Positions 34,104-44,502 of a DNA stretch of 64,000 bases are shown here, piece after piece; the first letter of the stretch is position 1, and each line of letters opens with the position of its first letter. This DNA is from Methylotenera sp. (GTDB lineage: Bacteria; Pseudomonadota; Gammaproteobacteria; Burkholderiales; Methylophilaceae), in contig JAHRYP010000006.1 of NCBI GenBank assembly GCA_020622105.1, forward strand, positions 1-64,000, written 5' to 3'. Under the pieces are notes generated by a model. That model was not told the DNA's origin. It did no database searches and was given only the letters and a program-made list of their open reading frames with translations. The position numbers and the translations under genes are program-made.

Positions 34104-34610
34104 ATGGCGATTTTAGATATTCTTAATTATCCAGACCCAAGATTGCACACCGTCGCCAAGCCGGTGAAAGAATTTGATGCATCATTACGTCGTCTGATTG
34201 AAGATATGGCCGAGACCATGTATCAGGCTCCCGGCATAGGATTGGCAGCAACGCAGGTAAATCAGCATATACAGTTGCTCATTATCGATACCAGTGAAAC
34301 CAAAGACCAGTTACAGGTGTTTATTAACCCGAAAATCCTTGAGAGAGACGGTGAGCAGGTCTACGAAGAGGGTTGTTTGTCTGTGCCTGGTGTTTATGAC
34401 AGTGTTACCAGGGCAGAAAAGGTTGTCGTTGAAGCCATGAATGCAAAAGGCGAGACCTTTAAACTTGAAGCGCATGGTTTATTGAGTGTGTGTATTCAAC
34501 ATGAAATGGATCATTTACTGGGTAAGATATTTGTAGAGTACTTATCACCGCTTAAGCGCACTCGCATTAAAAACAAAATGCTGAAGCAACAGCGCAATCG
34601 CCCAATGTAG
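34104..34610 (+). CDS. def: Peptide deformylase
   Basis: Def removes the formyl group from nascent proteins. The 168-residue enzyme shows all three motifs: GIGLAATQV (about 45-53), EGCLSVPG with the metal Cys (about 91), and QHEMDHL with two metal His. It pairs with fmt, 23 bases downstream, which adds the formyl group to initiator tRNA. Confidence 0.98.
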   Translation: MAILDILNYPDPRLHTVAKPVKEFDASLRRLIEDMAETMYQAPGIGLAATQVNQHIQLLIIDTSETKDQLQVFINPKILERDGEQVYEEGCLSVPGVYDSVTRAEKVVVEAMNAKGETFKLEAHGLLSVCIQHEMDHLLGKIFVEYLSPLKRTRIKNKMLKQQRNRPM

Positions 34611-34633
34611 TAAAAAAATCCAAAGGCAAAAAA

Positions 34634-35578
34634 TTGAAAATAATCTTTGCAGGTACGCCTGAATTCGCGGTGCCGGCTTTAGCTGCACTTATTGCAGCCG
34701 GACATGAAATTGTGATGGTGCTTACGCAGCCGGATCGCCCCGCCGGCCGTGGCATGAAATTAAAGCCAAGTCCGGTGAAAGTGTTGGCCGAGCAGCATGC
34801 TCTTACCGTGTTCCAGCCCGAAAGCCTCAAACCGTTAGATGTGCAGCAGCAAATAGCAGCTACTAATGCTGATGTGATGGTAGTTGCTGCATATGGCTTA
34901 ATTATTCCAACGACGGTACTTAATATGCCTGTGCATGGCTGCTACAACATACATGCATCTTTGCTGCCGCGCTGGCGCGGGGCCGCCCCCATACATCGTT
35001 CAATATTGGCAGGAGATGCTGAAACCGGGGTGACGATTATGGAAGTCGTACCGGCGCTGGATGCAGGCGCTATGGTGAACAAGGGGATTGTGCCGATTGG
35101 GGCAACTGATACTACGCAGAGCCTGCATGATGCACTGGCAAAAATTGGCGCAGACCTGATGGTACAAGCCATGCGTGATCTGGAAGTGCACGGTACCTTG
35201 CCGAGCACACCGCAGGATGAAACTCTTGTGACTTATGCACACAAGCTGGAAAAGGCTGAAGCTGCGATTGATTGGCAGAAGAGTGCAACTCAAATATCAC
35301 GTCAGATCAGAGCGTTTAATCCGTTCCCGGTGGCGCAGACCAAGTTTAAAGGTGAAGTGTGCCGTATCTGGATGGCGACTGAGCAAAGCGCTGTAGAAAA
35401 ACCGACGACGGCAACATCCGGAGAGGTGATCAGTGTTCAGGGCAGTTTGCTGGTTGCGTGCGGGCAAGGGGTGCTCAATATTGCGGAATTGCAGGCGCCA
35501 GGTGGCAAACGCATGAATGCACAGGCTTTTATACAAGGGCATCATCTAAAGGCAGGTGATTTGTTTTGTTCTGAATAG
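34634..35578 (+). CDS. fmt: Methionyl-tRNA formyltransferase, TTG start
   Basis: Fmt formylates Met-tRNA(fMet). The N-terminus MKIIFAGTPEFAVPALAAL is the standard start and requires a TTG initiation codon at 34634; no ATG lies close upstream in frame. The motifs YGLIIPTTVL, HASLLPRWRGAAPIHRSILAGD (catalytic Asn/His/Asp region) and the C-terminal OB-like domain are present; 314 residues is normal. Confidence 0.97.
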   Translation: MKIIFAGTPEFAVPALAALIAAGHEIVMVLTQPDRPAGRGMKLKPSPVKVLAEQHALTVFQPESLKPLDVQQQIAATNADVMVVAAYGLIIPTTVLNMPVHGCYNIHASLLPRWRGAAPIHRSILAGDAETGVTIMEVVPALDAGAMVNKGIVPIGATDTTQSLHDALAKIGADLMVQAMRDLEVHGTLPSTPQDETLVTYAHKLEKAEAAIDWQKSATQISRQIRAFNPFPVAQTKFKGEVCRIWMATEQSAVEKPTTATSGEVISVQGSLLVACGQGVLNIAELQAPGGKRMNAQAFIQGHHLKAGDLFCSE

Positions 35579-35673
35579 AGTCTGTTCTGATTTTGTTTTA
35601 TATGACTCACCTTGAATTTTTACGTTATGACATCATCTTAAATCGTATGTAAGTGCTTTATAAGGGATGAAAA

Positions 35674-36537
35674 ATGTTAGGAAACTGGCTTAAAACAACG
35701 ATATTGATGGCAGCAATCGTGGCGCTGTTTGGTGTAGTTGGCGCAGCTTTGGGTGGTGCAGGTGGCATGCTCATCGCATTGGTGTTTGCCGCAGCGATGA
35801 ACGTTTACGCCTACTGGTTTTCGGATAAAGCCGTGCTTAAAATGTATGGTGCAGAAGAAGTGACTGCAGATAACATACAATTTCGCAATTACTATCAGAT
35901 GGTGAAATCTCTGGCTGAAAATGCACAATTACCGATGCCGAAAGTGTATGTAATTAACGAAACTCAACCCAATGCTTTTGCTACCGGTCGTAATCCGGAG
36001 AATGCTGCGGTGGCTGCTACAGTAGGGATTATGCAGATTCTGAGTGAACGTGAGTTGCGCGGCGTGATGGCACACGAGCTGGCGCATGTGAAAAATCGAG
36101 ATACTTTGATTTCCACCATTTCAGCCACGGTAGCCGGTGCAATTGCCTCTATCGCACAATTTGGCATGCTGTTTGGCGGCGGCCGTGATGATAATGGTGA
36201 GCGTAATGTGAATCCTATACTTGGTATTCTGGTCATGCTACTGGCGCCATTAGCGGCATCTCTCATTCAAATGGCGATTTCGCGCTCACGCGAATTTGAA
36301 GCCGACCGTGGCGGTGCTGAAATCAGCCGTGATCCGAAAGCGTTAGCAAGTGCACTTGAAAAAATCCATAACTATGCGCATCGGATTCCCAACGAAACAG
36401 CTGAAGCTCATCCTGAGACTGGGCAGATGATGATTATTAATCCGTTATCCGGACGTTCGTTTGATAGTCTGTTCAGTACACACCCAAGAACGGAAGAGCG
36501 GATTGAAAAATTAATGCAGCTTTCTACATTATATTAA
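35674..36537 (+). CDS. htpX: Protease HtpX homologue
   Basis: HtpX is an inner-membrane zinc metalloprotease that helps degrade misfolded membrane proteins. The 287 residues have two N-terminal membrane helices, the zinc motif HELAH (about residues 134-138), the glutamate-bearing [10 protein letters not shown] near 212, and two further hydrophobic segments. It is inserted between fmt and rsmB, a common betaproteobacterial order. Confidence 0.97.
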   Translation: MLGNWLKTTILMAAIVALFGVVGAALGGAGGMLIALVFAAAMNVYAYWFSDKAVLKMYGAEEVTADNIQFRNYYQMVKSLAENAQLPMPKVYVINETQPNAFATGRNPENAAVAATVGIMQILSERELRGVMAHELAHVKNRDTLISTISATVAGAIASIAQFGMLFGGGRDDNGERNVNPILGILVMLLAPLAASLIQMAISRSREFEADRGGAEISRDPKALASALEKIHNYAHRIPNETAEAHPETGQMMIINPLSGRSFDSLFSTHPRTEERIEKLMQLSTLY

Positions 36538-36574
36538 AGCGCCTGCTTTTTTAGCGACCACCAATATATACAGC

Positions 36575-36615
36575 TATAAAAAGAGCCTCCTGAGCCGAGT
36601 GGTTGCAGGAGGCTT
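36575..36615 (-). terminator. Rho-independent terminator for the 36643-37140 gene
   Basis: AGCCTCCT (36584-36591) and AGGAGGCT (36607-36614) form an 8-bp stem. Read in reverse it is followed by CTTTTTATA, so it terminates the reverse gene; on the forward strand there is no T-run for htpX. Confidence 0.85.
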
Positions 36616-36642
36616 GGTATCTGCGAAATCAAGCAGAATTAA

Positions 36643-37140
36643 TTAATCTCTGCCTTTGCCGTTACCGCCCTTGTTTTTGCCATGACCATTGCCACGGCCT
36701 TCACGGTGATCATTCCTGTCATAGCGTCCGTCTCTATCCCCTCTGTCATAGCGATCATCTCTGTCATAGCCGCCGTGACGATGTCGTTCGCGATAGACAG
36801 GTGCGTACTCATTACGGTACCAGCTATCTTGTACAAAATAGGCAGGATGGCCACAAGCATTGTAGCGACCGCAATAGCGCTTCCAGTTTTTGGCATGGCC
36901 TGGCGGCACGCGCAAATAAAGCGGCTCGTAATATACGTCAGCATGGCGATGCACGATGATAGGGTTGCTATATATCAATCGGGGCTGAGGATAGGGGTAA
37001 TCACCAATATCGATACGGCCGTAAAATCCCGGCTGACCGACACTGATTGAAACGCCAACATCGGCAGCCAGTGCTGAGCCTGAGGCAGCAAGTAGTAACC
37101 CGGAAATCAGGAAACGTTTTAAAACATGCATACTATTCAT
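36643..37140 (-). CDS. Exported protein with Asp/Arg/Tyr/Gly-rich tail
   Basis: From the Met at 37140 (AAGGAG eight bases upstream) the 165-residue protein has a clean signal peptide (VLKRFLISGLLLAASGSALAAD), a conserved middle (VGQPGFYGRIDIGDYPYPQPRLIYSNP, YLRVPPGHAKNWKRYCGRYNACGHPAYFV), and a tail of repeated DRDDRYDRGDRDGRYDR-type units ending in Gly/Lys/Asn. Similar proteins are common in Betaproteobacteria; their function is unknown. The two cysteines (YCGRYNACG) may form a disulfide. It interrupts the usual htpX-rsmB order on the other strand. Confidence 0.85.
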   Translation of the reverse strand: MNSMHVLKRFLISGLLLAASGSALAADVGVSISVGQPGFYGRIDIGDYPYPQPRLIYSNPIIVHRHADVYYEPLYLRVPPGHAKNWKRYCGRYNACGHPAYFVQDSWYRNEYAPVYRERHRHGGYDRDDRYDRGDRDGRYDRNDHREGRGNGHGKNKGGNGKGRD

Positions 37141-37274
37141 GACAAAACTCCTTGTTGATAGAATGTTATTTAACGATTGATTGATTTTTACGATGACAGC
37201 CGACCAATAGCTTACCCCTATTGTGATCGTTATCAAGTAAAATTGGGCTTTAGTATTTATAGCCAGAATCCATT

Positions 37275-38570
37275 TTGTATATTTCTCAACAAATCGCTGC
37301 TAACGCAGTCAATCAAGTATTGTCCGGCCGCAACCTTACTCTGGCGCTGCCGGAGGCGCTATCGGCTTTTCCTGATGCTACGCCGCAGCAGCGCGGTGCA
37401 GCGGCAGATTTAAGTTATGGTACGCTGCGCTATTATGGCGAAACCAATGCCTATTTAACCTGCTTGCTGGAAAAGCCGTTAACTGACGATAGGATCTATA
37501 CTTTACTATTGGTTGCGATTTATCAATTATTACATGATAAAGCCGATGCATTTACAGTGGTAAATCAAGCTGTGCATGCAGTCAGTCAGTTTAGAAAGCC
37601 AACGCCAAAGCAATGGGCAAAAGGGCTGGTTAATGCCATTCTACGCAACTTTCTTCGTAGAAAAGACGAGTTTGCAGCCAAGCTTGCCAGAACTGAAGTG
37701 GCAACTTATTCGTACCCGCAATGGTGGATTAATAAACTCAAAGTGCAATATCCTGGTCATTGGCAGTCCATATTGGTTGCCGGCAATCAGCATCCACCAA
37801 TGACTTTGCGTGTGAATACCAAAAAAATCAGCATTGAAGAATATTTGCAGCTGCTGGTGCGTCAGGATATTGAAGCCAGCCATATTGGCGGCCAAGCGGT
37901 AGTATTAACCAAGCCGGTAGCGGTCGAAAAGATACCCGGTTTCACTGATGGCGTGGTTTCTGTGCAGGATTACGGTGCGCAGCTTGCGGCACAATTGCTT
38001 GATGCTGAAGCCGGAATGCGCGTACTGGATGCGTGTTGCGCACCCGGTGGTAAAACCGGCCATATTCTGGAACTGGCTGATGTGCAACTCACAGCAATGG
38101 ATAGTGATGCAGGTCGTTTACAGCGTGTGCAGGAAAATCTTAGTCGGTTGCAATTGGATGCCGAACTTGTGGCAGCCGATGCTGCAGCGGCAGATTGGTA
38201 CGATGGAAAACCTTTTGATAGAATTCTCGCTGACGTGCCTTGTACGGCGTCTGGCATTGTGCGCCGCCACGTTGATATCAAGTGGCTGCGGCGCGAAACG
38301 GATGTAGCTTCTTTTGCAGCACAGCAGGCCAAAATTTTGCCTAACTTGTGGCAATTGTTGGCAAAAGGCGGTAAATTACTTTATGTAACATGCTCTGTAT
38401 TTAATGAAGAAAATCAAACACAAGTGGATAAATTCTTATTACAACATCCTGATGCAAAGCAGTTACCGTTGTCTGTAGATTATTTCAAAGACCTTACCCA
38501 GCTCAATGGCCAGCTGATACCTTCAAGCGCGCATGACGGCTTTTTCTATGCACTTCTGCAAAAAAATTAA
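37275..38570 (+). CDS. rsmB: 16S rRNA (cytosine(967)-C5)-methyltransferase, TTG start
   Basis: RsmB methylates C967 of 16S rRNA with SAM. The 431-residue protein has the NusB-like N-terminal domain (QIAANAVNQVLSGRNL, AADLSYGTLRYYG) and the methyltransferase domain with VLDACCAPGGKTGHILELA, the ADVPCTASGIVRRH motif (one of the two catalytic Cys) and VTCSVFNEENQ. The TTG at 37275 is the only start that keeps the family N-terminus. Confidence 0.95.
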   Translation: MYISQQIAANAVNQVLSGRNLTLALPEALSAFPDATPQQRGAAADLSYGTLRYYGETNAYLTCLLEKPLTDDRIYTLLLVAIYQLLHDKADAFTVVNQAVHAVSQFRKPTPKQWAKGLVNAILRNFLRRKDEFAAKLARTEVATYSYPQWWINKLKVQYPGHWQSILVAGNQHPPMTLRVNTKKISIEEYLQLLVRQDIEASHIGGQAVVLTKPVAVEKIPGFTDGVVSVQDYGAQLAAQLLDAEAGMRVLDACCAPGGKTGHILELADVQLTAMDSDAGRLQRVQENLSRLQLDAELVAADAAAADWYDGKPFDRILADVPCTASGIVRRHVDIKWLRRETDVASFAAQQAKILPNLWQLLAKGGKLLYVTCSVFNEENQTQVDKFLLQHPDAKQLPLSVDYFKDLTQLNGQLIPSSAHDGFFYALLQKN

Positions 38571-39117
38571 AAATCTGTTTTTTGCTTTAGGTTTGCTTCT
38601 GTTTGTAGATACAGCAGTGGCGGCGGGTAATAGCCTGCATATCCGTAGTGCAAATCTGATTACCTTCGAGAATGAAGTATTGCTGAATGCAGATGCTGAG
38701 ATCAATTTCAGTCCAGAGATGGAAAAAGCGATTCTGAAAGGGTTTACCTTTAACTTTCTGATTGAGTTTCAGCTAATATCGCCACGCCAGTACTGGTTTG
38801 ATGATGAGGTTGCAACCACAGTACAGCAAGTCAGTTTGAGTTATCACGCTTTATCACGGCAATACATTGTGATCCGTAATGAACAGCAGAGAACCTATGC
38901 CAGTCTGGATGGTGCAATAGAAGACTTGTCGGTTATTCAGGATATGAAAGTATTCGACAAATCTTATGTGGAAAAGGACGCACAATATACCGCGGCATTG
39001 ATGATGCGCCTTGATCATAAAAAGCTGCCTAAAGCACTACAGGTAGAAGGTATGGGTTCAAATGACTGGAAAATGAGCTCGCAGCGTTTTGAGTGGACGC
39101 CGAATATTTTTAAATGA
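38533..39117 (+). CDS. DUF4390 family exported protein
   Basis: A 194-residue protein with an N-terminal signal-like segment (FFALGLLLFVDTAVAAG) and the DUF4390 body (LLNADAEINFSPEMEKAILKGFTFNFLIEFQL and SLSYHALSRQYIVI). Function unknown; the family lies between rsmB and ntrY in most Betaproteobacteria. It starts inside the rsmB end (38-base overlap; a later Met at 38548 also works) and overlaps ntrY by four bases, so the three are translationally coupled. Confidence 0.92.
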   Translation: MTAFSMHFCKKIKNLFFALGLLLFVDTAVAAGNSLHIRSANLITFENEVLLNADAEINFSPEMEKAILKGFTFNFLIEFQLISPRQYWFDDEVATTVQQVSLSYHALSRQYIVIRNEQQRTYASLDGAIEDLSVIQDMKVFDKSYVEKDAQYTAALMMRLDHKKLPKALQVEGMGSNDWKMSSQRFEWTPNIFK

Positions 39118-41267
39118 AATACATTGTATATATCAGTGCGTTACTAGGTGCGGTGCTGCTGTATCTGCTGTCAAATGCCAGCGCCAATACTGCAGCGTCG
39201 GGTGAGTATTACACCCTGCTGGTAGTACTAAACATTGCACTGGCGGTACTGTTGCTGGTTCTGATAGGTTATCAGCTTTTCACCCTGTATCGCAATATTC
39301 GTGAACGCGTGATGGGCAGTCGTTTTACACTGCGACTTTTGGGCTCGTTTGCACTGATGGCTATTATTCCGGGATTGATTGTGTACATAGTGTCGGTCAA
39401 TTTCTTAACACGTTCGATTGAGTCATGGTTCAACGTCAAAGTTGAGTCGGCACTTGAAGGTGGTTTGAATCTGGGGCGCACCGCTCTGGATATCATGCTG
39501 GCAGATGTGAAGGAAAAGGGCGAGAGTATGGCGACCAGCCTTGCTTTTCAGCCGGCTAATACACATTACACACTACTGAATGATCTGCGTGAAAAGAGCG
39601 GCATTCAAGATGCTACCTTGCTGACGCCGCAAGGCCGTATTCTGTCGGTATCAAGCAGCGATTCGAGCAGTTTTTTACCGGAATTGCCGACGGTAACTCA
39701 GCTTAGGCAGGCGCGTCAGCGTATTTATGGCAATATTGAGCCGATTGCCGGTAAGGGGCTGTTTTTACGCGTTTTAGTGCCGGTCAGCGTGCAGGATATT
39801 GCAGGTGAAACACGTATATTACAATTGCTGCAGCCAGTACCAAAATCGCTTGCGACTACGGCAGAGGCGGTGCAGGATGTGTATCAGGACTATCAGCAGT
39901 TATCTTACAGCCGAACTGCATTGCGGGAAGTATTCGCGCTGACGCTGACCTTGGTCATGATGCTGGCAATGTTTACAGCAGTTGCTATTGCGTTCGTGTT
40001 AAGCCGCAGGTTATCAGCGCCCCTTACCGTGCTTACAGAGGGTACCAGGGCGATTGCGAGCGGCGATTACAGTATTATTTTGCCGGCACATGGTAAAGAT
40101 GAGTTGGGAGTACTGGTACAGTCTTTTAATAGCATGACCCAGCAGCTGGGGGATGCGCGCCAGGCTGCGGACAGGAACCGTGCACGGGTCGAGGCGGCAC
40201 GCGGTTATCTTGAAACCATACTGGCGCATTTATCATCCGGTGTATTAGCGTTAAATGAGCGTGGTGAGTTACGCACTTTTAATGAAGCGACAGTGAATAT
40301 ATTGGGTGTCTCGCTTGAGGGTTATGTCGGCTTTACACCGGATATGATTATTGCAAAGCAGGCGCAACTGGCGAACTTTTTTCAGGCGATTGCATTAAAT
40401 AGCCAGCTAGATGCAAGCCAGAAGAATGCGCAGAAAGAAGACACACAGACACAGATTGAGATAGCAACAGCACAAGGTAAACAAATAATTACATTGCGCG
40501 GTACACGCTTGCCGGATGGTGGCTATGTAGCAGTGTTTGATGATGCAACCGCGATGGTGCAGGCGCAGCGGGATGCGGCGTGGGGTGAAGTGGCCAGGCG
40601 TTTGGCGCACGAAATCAAGAACCCGCTTACGCCAATTCAGCTTTCAGCAGAACGTATGGCGCATAAATTGCACGATAAGCTGCAGGATGATGATGCAAAA
40701 ATGTTGAAACGTTCTACAGAAACTATCGTAAACCAGGTCGATGCATTGAAAAAAATGGTGAACGAATTCAGCGAATATGCACGTTCACCGGCGCCGCGTT
40801 TAGATAAACTGGATTTGAATATGCTGATTCGTGAGGTGATGTCACTCTACGATTTGCCCAAAATCAAGATGGAGCAGCATTTAACAACGCAGGCATGTAC
40901 GATTAAAGGCGACAGCACGATGCTACGTCAGGTGCTGCATAATTTACTGCAGAATGCGCAGGATGCATTGGCGGGTAAAGAATTGCCAGTGATTTCTGTG
41001 AGTACAGAAAATGTGAATGGCATGCTGGTATTGACGCTACAGGACAATGGCGGTGGTTTTTCTGCAGATATGATGCCGCATATATTTGAGCCTTATATGA
41101 CCAGTAAGCCACATGGCACCGGACTTGGTCTGGCTATTGTGAAAAAAATTATTGACGAGCACCGAGGCAGTATCAAGATAGAGAATGTAAGCAGTAATGA
41201 TGGCATTGCATTGGGGGCTGCGGTTACGATCAGTATTCCGCTTTTTATTGAAGCTGCAAAAAGTTGA
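39114..41267 (+). CDS. ntrY: NtrY-like membrane sensor histidine kinase
   Basis: The 717-residue protein has three N-terminal membrane helices, a periplasmic region of about 170 residues, another helix near 280-305 (VFALTLTLVMMLAMFTAVAIAFVL), then HAMP, PAS (YLETILAHLSSGVLALNERGE) and kinase domains. The H-box RRLAHEIKNPLTPIQLSAERM with the phosphorylatable His, the N-box LHNLLQNAQDALA and G-boxes DNGGGF and GTGLGLAIV are intact, so the kinase should be active. Its partner follows at 41334. The signal is unknown; NtrY proteins respond to nitrogen or redox state in some bacteria. Confidence 0.92.
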   Translation: MKYIVYISALLGAVLLYLLSNASANTAASGEYYTLLVVLNIALAVLLLVLIGYQLFTLYRNIRERVMGSRFTLRLLGSFALMAIIPGLIVYIVSVNFLTRSIESWFNVKVESALEGGLNLGRTALDIMLADVKEKGESMATSLAFQPANTHYTLLNDLREKSGIQDATLLTPQGRILSVSSSDSSSFLPELPTVTQLRQARQRIYGNIEPIAGKGLFLRVLVPVSVQDIAGETRILQLLQPVPKSLATTAEAVQDVYQDYQQLSYSRTALREVFALTLTLVMMLAMFTAVAIAFVLSRRLSAPLTVLTEGTRAIASGDYSIILPAHGKDELGVLVQSFNSMTQQLGDARQAADRNRARVEAARGYLETILAHLSSGVLALNERGELRTFNEATVNILGVSLEGYVGFTPDMIIAKQAQLANFFQAIALNSQLDASQKNAQKEDTQTQIEIATAQGKQIITLRGTRLPDGGYVAVFDDATAMVQAQRDAAWGEVARRLAHEIKNPLTPIQLSAERMAHKLHDKLQDDDAKMLKRSTETIVNQVDALKKMVNEFSEYARSPAPRLDKLDLNMLIREVMSLYDLPKIKMEQHLTTQACTIKGDSTMLRQVLHNLLQNAQDALAGKELPVISVSTENVNGMLVLTLQDNGGGFSADMMPHIFEPYMTSKPHGTGLGLAIVKKIIDEHRGSIKIENVSSNDGIALGAAVTISIPLFIEAAKS

Positions 41268-41333
41268 TTTAACCAACGATGATTTAACCCAAGATGATTT
41301 AACTTAAAACTAGATAAATATTAAGATAAAAAT

Positions 41334-42635
41334 ATGGCATCAAAACATATATTAGTCGTTGACGACGAAGTCGGTATTCGCGAACTATTGCGCGATATTT
41401 TGCAGGATGAGGGTTATCGTGTGGATTTGGCAGAGAATGCAGCTGCAGCGCGCGCCATGCGTTTGCATGAGCGACCTGACGTAGTATTGCTGGATATCTG
41501 GATGCCAGACTGCGATGGCATTACTTTACTGAAGGAATGGGCAAATGGCGGCCTGTTGACCATGCCTGTAGTGATGATGTCGGGTCACGGCACTATTGAT
41601 ACTGCGGTTGAGGCTACGCGTATAGGCGCATTTGATTTTCTGGAAAAACCCATTGCATTACAAAAACTACTCAAGACCGTAGCGACCGCATTAAAGCATA
41701 GCGAGCAGCTACCCAAGTCAGAAATGAGTCTGGCAAATCTTGGCAAAAGCCAGATTATTACAGCATTAAAAGAGCGACTGGAAAAAATTGCTTCCAGCGT
41801 CAATCATGGCCCTAGTCCTGTACTTCTTATTGGGCCTAAAGGTTGCGGTGCCGAGCTTTGCGCGCGCTTCTTACAAGTGGCAAATACACCATGGTTACAA
41901 CTGACGGAGTTTGGCCAGCTGGTAACAGCACCACTGGATATTCTGGAGCCGATACGCGATGGTGTGCTTTATATCAGTGAAATTGCCGAACTGAACAAGA
42001 CCGAGCAAAAAGGATTGCTGCTGCTGATTACTAAATCTGAAAAATATAATGTACGCGTTGTATGCGCAACCAGTGAGAATCTACCTAAATTGCAAGCTGA
42101 AGGTTTGTTTGATCACAATCTGCTGCAGATTTTATCTGCTGTTTCTTTACGCGTACCTGCACTGGAGGAGCATAAAGAGGATATTCCTGATCTGGCAGTA
42201 GCCATTGCCAATTTGCAATTCGAGCTTGCGGCTGTTCCTTACTGCGAATTTGATATCGCTGCTTTAAATGCACTGCGTAATGCGCCATGGCCAGGTGATA
42301 TTGCCCAGCTCGATGTGGTGATACGCAATTTGATTCAAACCAGCTTAGGTGAAAAAATAACACTGGATGATGTGCATCGCGTCATGACACAGTTTGGAGA
42401 GGCGCAATCGTTTACCAAGGTAGAGTCTGCAGAACTAGATGCGTTACCTGTAGCGATTGAAGCTAATTTTGATAAACCGTTAAGAGAAGCGCGTGATGAG
42501 TTCGAGCGACTTTATTTTACCCATCACATAAAAAATGTTGCGGGTAATATGAGTAAGCTTGCAGAGGTTGCTGGTTTAGAGCGTACACATTTATATCGTA
42601 AGCTTAAACAGCTGGATATCAAGATCAAGGGTTAG
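41334..42635 (+). CDS. ntrX: NtrX-like response regulator with degenerate AAA+ domain
   Basis: Domains: receiver (LVVDDEVG, phospho-acceptor Asp54 in VLLDIWMPDCDG, EKPI Lys), an AAA+ region at about residues 140-370, and a Fis-type helix-turn-helix (NMSKLAEVAGLERTHLYRKLKQL). In the AAA+ part the Walker A lysine is lost (GPKGCGAE at 167-174 in place of GxxGxGKE), the Walker B aspartate is replaced (VLYISE at 211-216), and no GAFTGA loop for sigma-54 contact is present. The protein therefore probably does not activate sigma-54 but binds DNA under phosphorylation control. The frame is intact. Confidence 0.9.
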   Translation: MASKHILVVDDEVGIRELLRDILQDEGYRVDLAENAAAARAMRLHERPDVVLLDIWMPDCDGITLLKEWANGGLLTMPVVMMSGHGTIDTAVEATRIGAFDFLEKPIALQKLLKTVATALKHSEQLPKSEMSLANLGKSQIITALKERLEKIASSVNHGPSPVLLIGPKGCGAELCARFLQVANTPWLQLTEFGQLVTAPLDILEPIRDGVLYISEIAELNKTEQKGLLLLITKSEKYNVRVVCATSENLPKLQAEGLFDHNLLQILSAVSLRVPALEEHKEDIPDLAVAIANLQFELAAVPYCEFDIAALNALRNAPWPGDIAQLDVVIRNLIQTSLGEKITLDDVHRVMTQFGEAQSFTKVESAELDALPVAIEANFDKPLREARDEFERLYFTHHIKNVAGNMSKLAEVAGLERTHLYRKLKQLDIKIKG

Positions 42636-42783
42636 TTTTTTATAGTTAAATAGCTGTTTAGACTAGACCGACAGAAACACATTATTTGATGGTGCAGCTA
42701 AACTGCTAGCGAGTATCTTAGACTAATAAGTAATCAACTGCCAGGCTTGTAACTAGTGGGCAGGTAAAAAGAGCGTAATTAAA

Positions 42784-43407
42784 ATGGCAAAAGAGAATCT
42801 GCATCAGTTGCGACAACTGATTGCGCAACAGGCAGCGCGCATGATGGCTGAGGATGGTGTTTCTGATTTTGCCTATGCTAAAAAGAAAGCCGGGCGGCAG
42901 CTAGGTGCTGTTGAAAATAGCATCATGCCGTCTAATGCAGAGGTTGAAGAAGAGCTCAAGCTCTACAATGCTTTGTTTTTGAGCGAAGAGCAACCAGAGA
43001 ATCTTTATGATTTAAGGGCTAATGCGCTATTCACCATGCAGCTATTGGATAGATTCAACCCGCATTTAACCGGCGCTGTGCTGGATGGCACGGCCGGACT
43101 CATGTCGGAGACGCATATTCATTTGTTTGCTGATAGTGTCAAAGATGTGGAAATGTTTCTGCTCAACCAGAGAATCCCGTTTGATGTGAATGAAAAATCC
43201 TATCGCATCCTCAATGACGGCAAGCGTGATAAAAAAGGCGATAGTCGCAAGACTGTGCCAGTGTTTACGCTTGAAACAGAAAAAGGTTTAATCAGGCTCA
43301 GTGTGTTTGATGTGGATGATATCCGTGTGGCAACTAAACGTGCAGCGGATGGCAGTAATGCTGACAGGTTGAATATTGATGGCGTGAAGGCTTTGCTGGG
43401 GCAGTAA
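42784..43407 (+). CDS. Conserved hypothetical protein
   Basis: A 207-residue soluble protein I recognise as a conserved proteobacterial hypothetical, without a named function. The N-terminal half is helical (LHQLRQLIAQQAARMMAEDGVSDFAYAKKKAGRQLG); the middle has LTGAVLDGTAGLMSETHIHLFADSVKDVEMFLL, a pattern that hints at a nucleotidyltransferase-like core (hydrophobic strand, Gly-Thr turn, acidic residues), but the full NTase motif is not clear. It stands between ntrX and the convergent hemB; 148 bases before it hold nothing I recognise. Confidence 0.8.
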   Translation: MAKENLHQLRQLIAQQAARMMAEDGVSDFAYAKKKAGRQLGAVENSIMPSNAEVEEELKLYNALFLSEEQPENLYDLRANALFTMQLLDRFNPHLTGAVLDGTAGLMSETHIHLFADSVKDVEMFLLNQRIPFDVNEKSYRILNDGKRDKKGDSRKTVPVFTLETEKGLIRLSVFDVDDIRVATKRAADGSNADRLNIDGVKALLGQ

Positions 43408-43473
43408 GTTTAGGCTTTATTTGCTAGGAGCATGCGTCAGCAGTCTCCCGGCAAAAGTATATGCATGAAGCTC

Positions 43474-44502
<1,029 letters not shown>

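Noticed and set aside
36603-36959. Forward reading frames opposite the Asp/Arg-rich exported protein
   Set aside because: They are mirror frames of low-complexity codons; the reverse frame has a ribosome-binding site, signal peptide and terminator.
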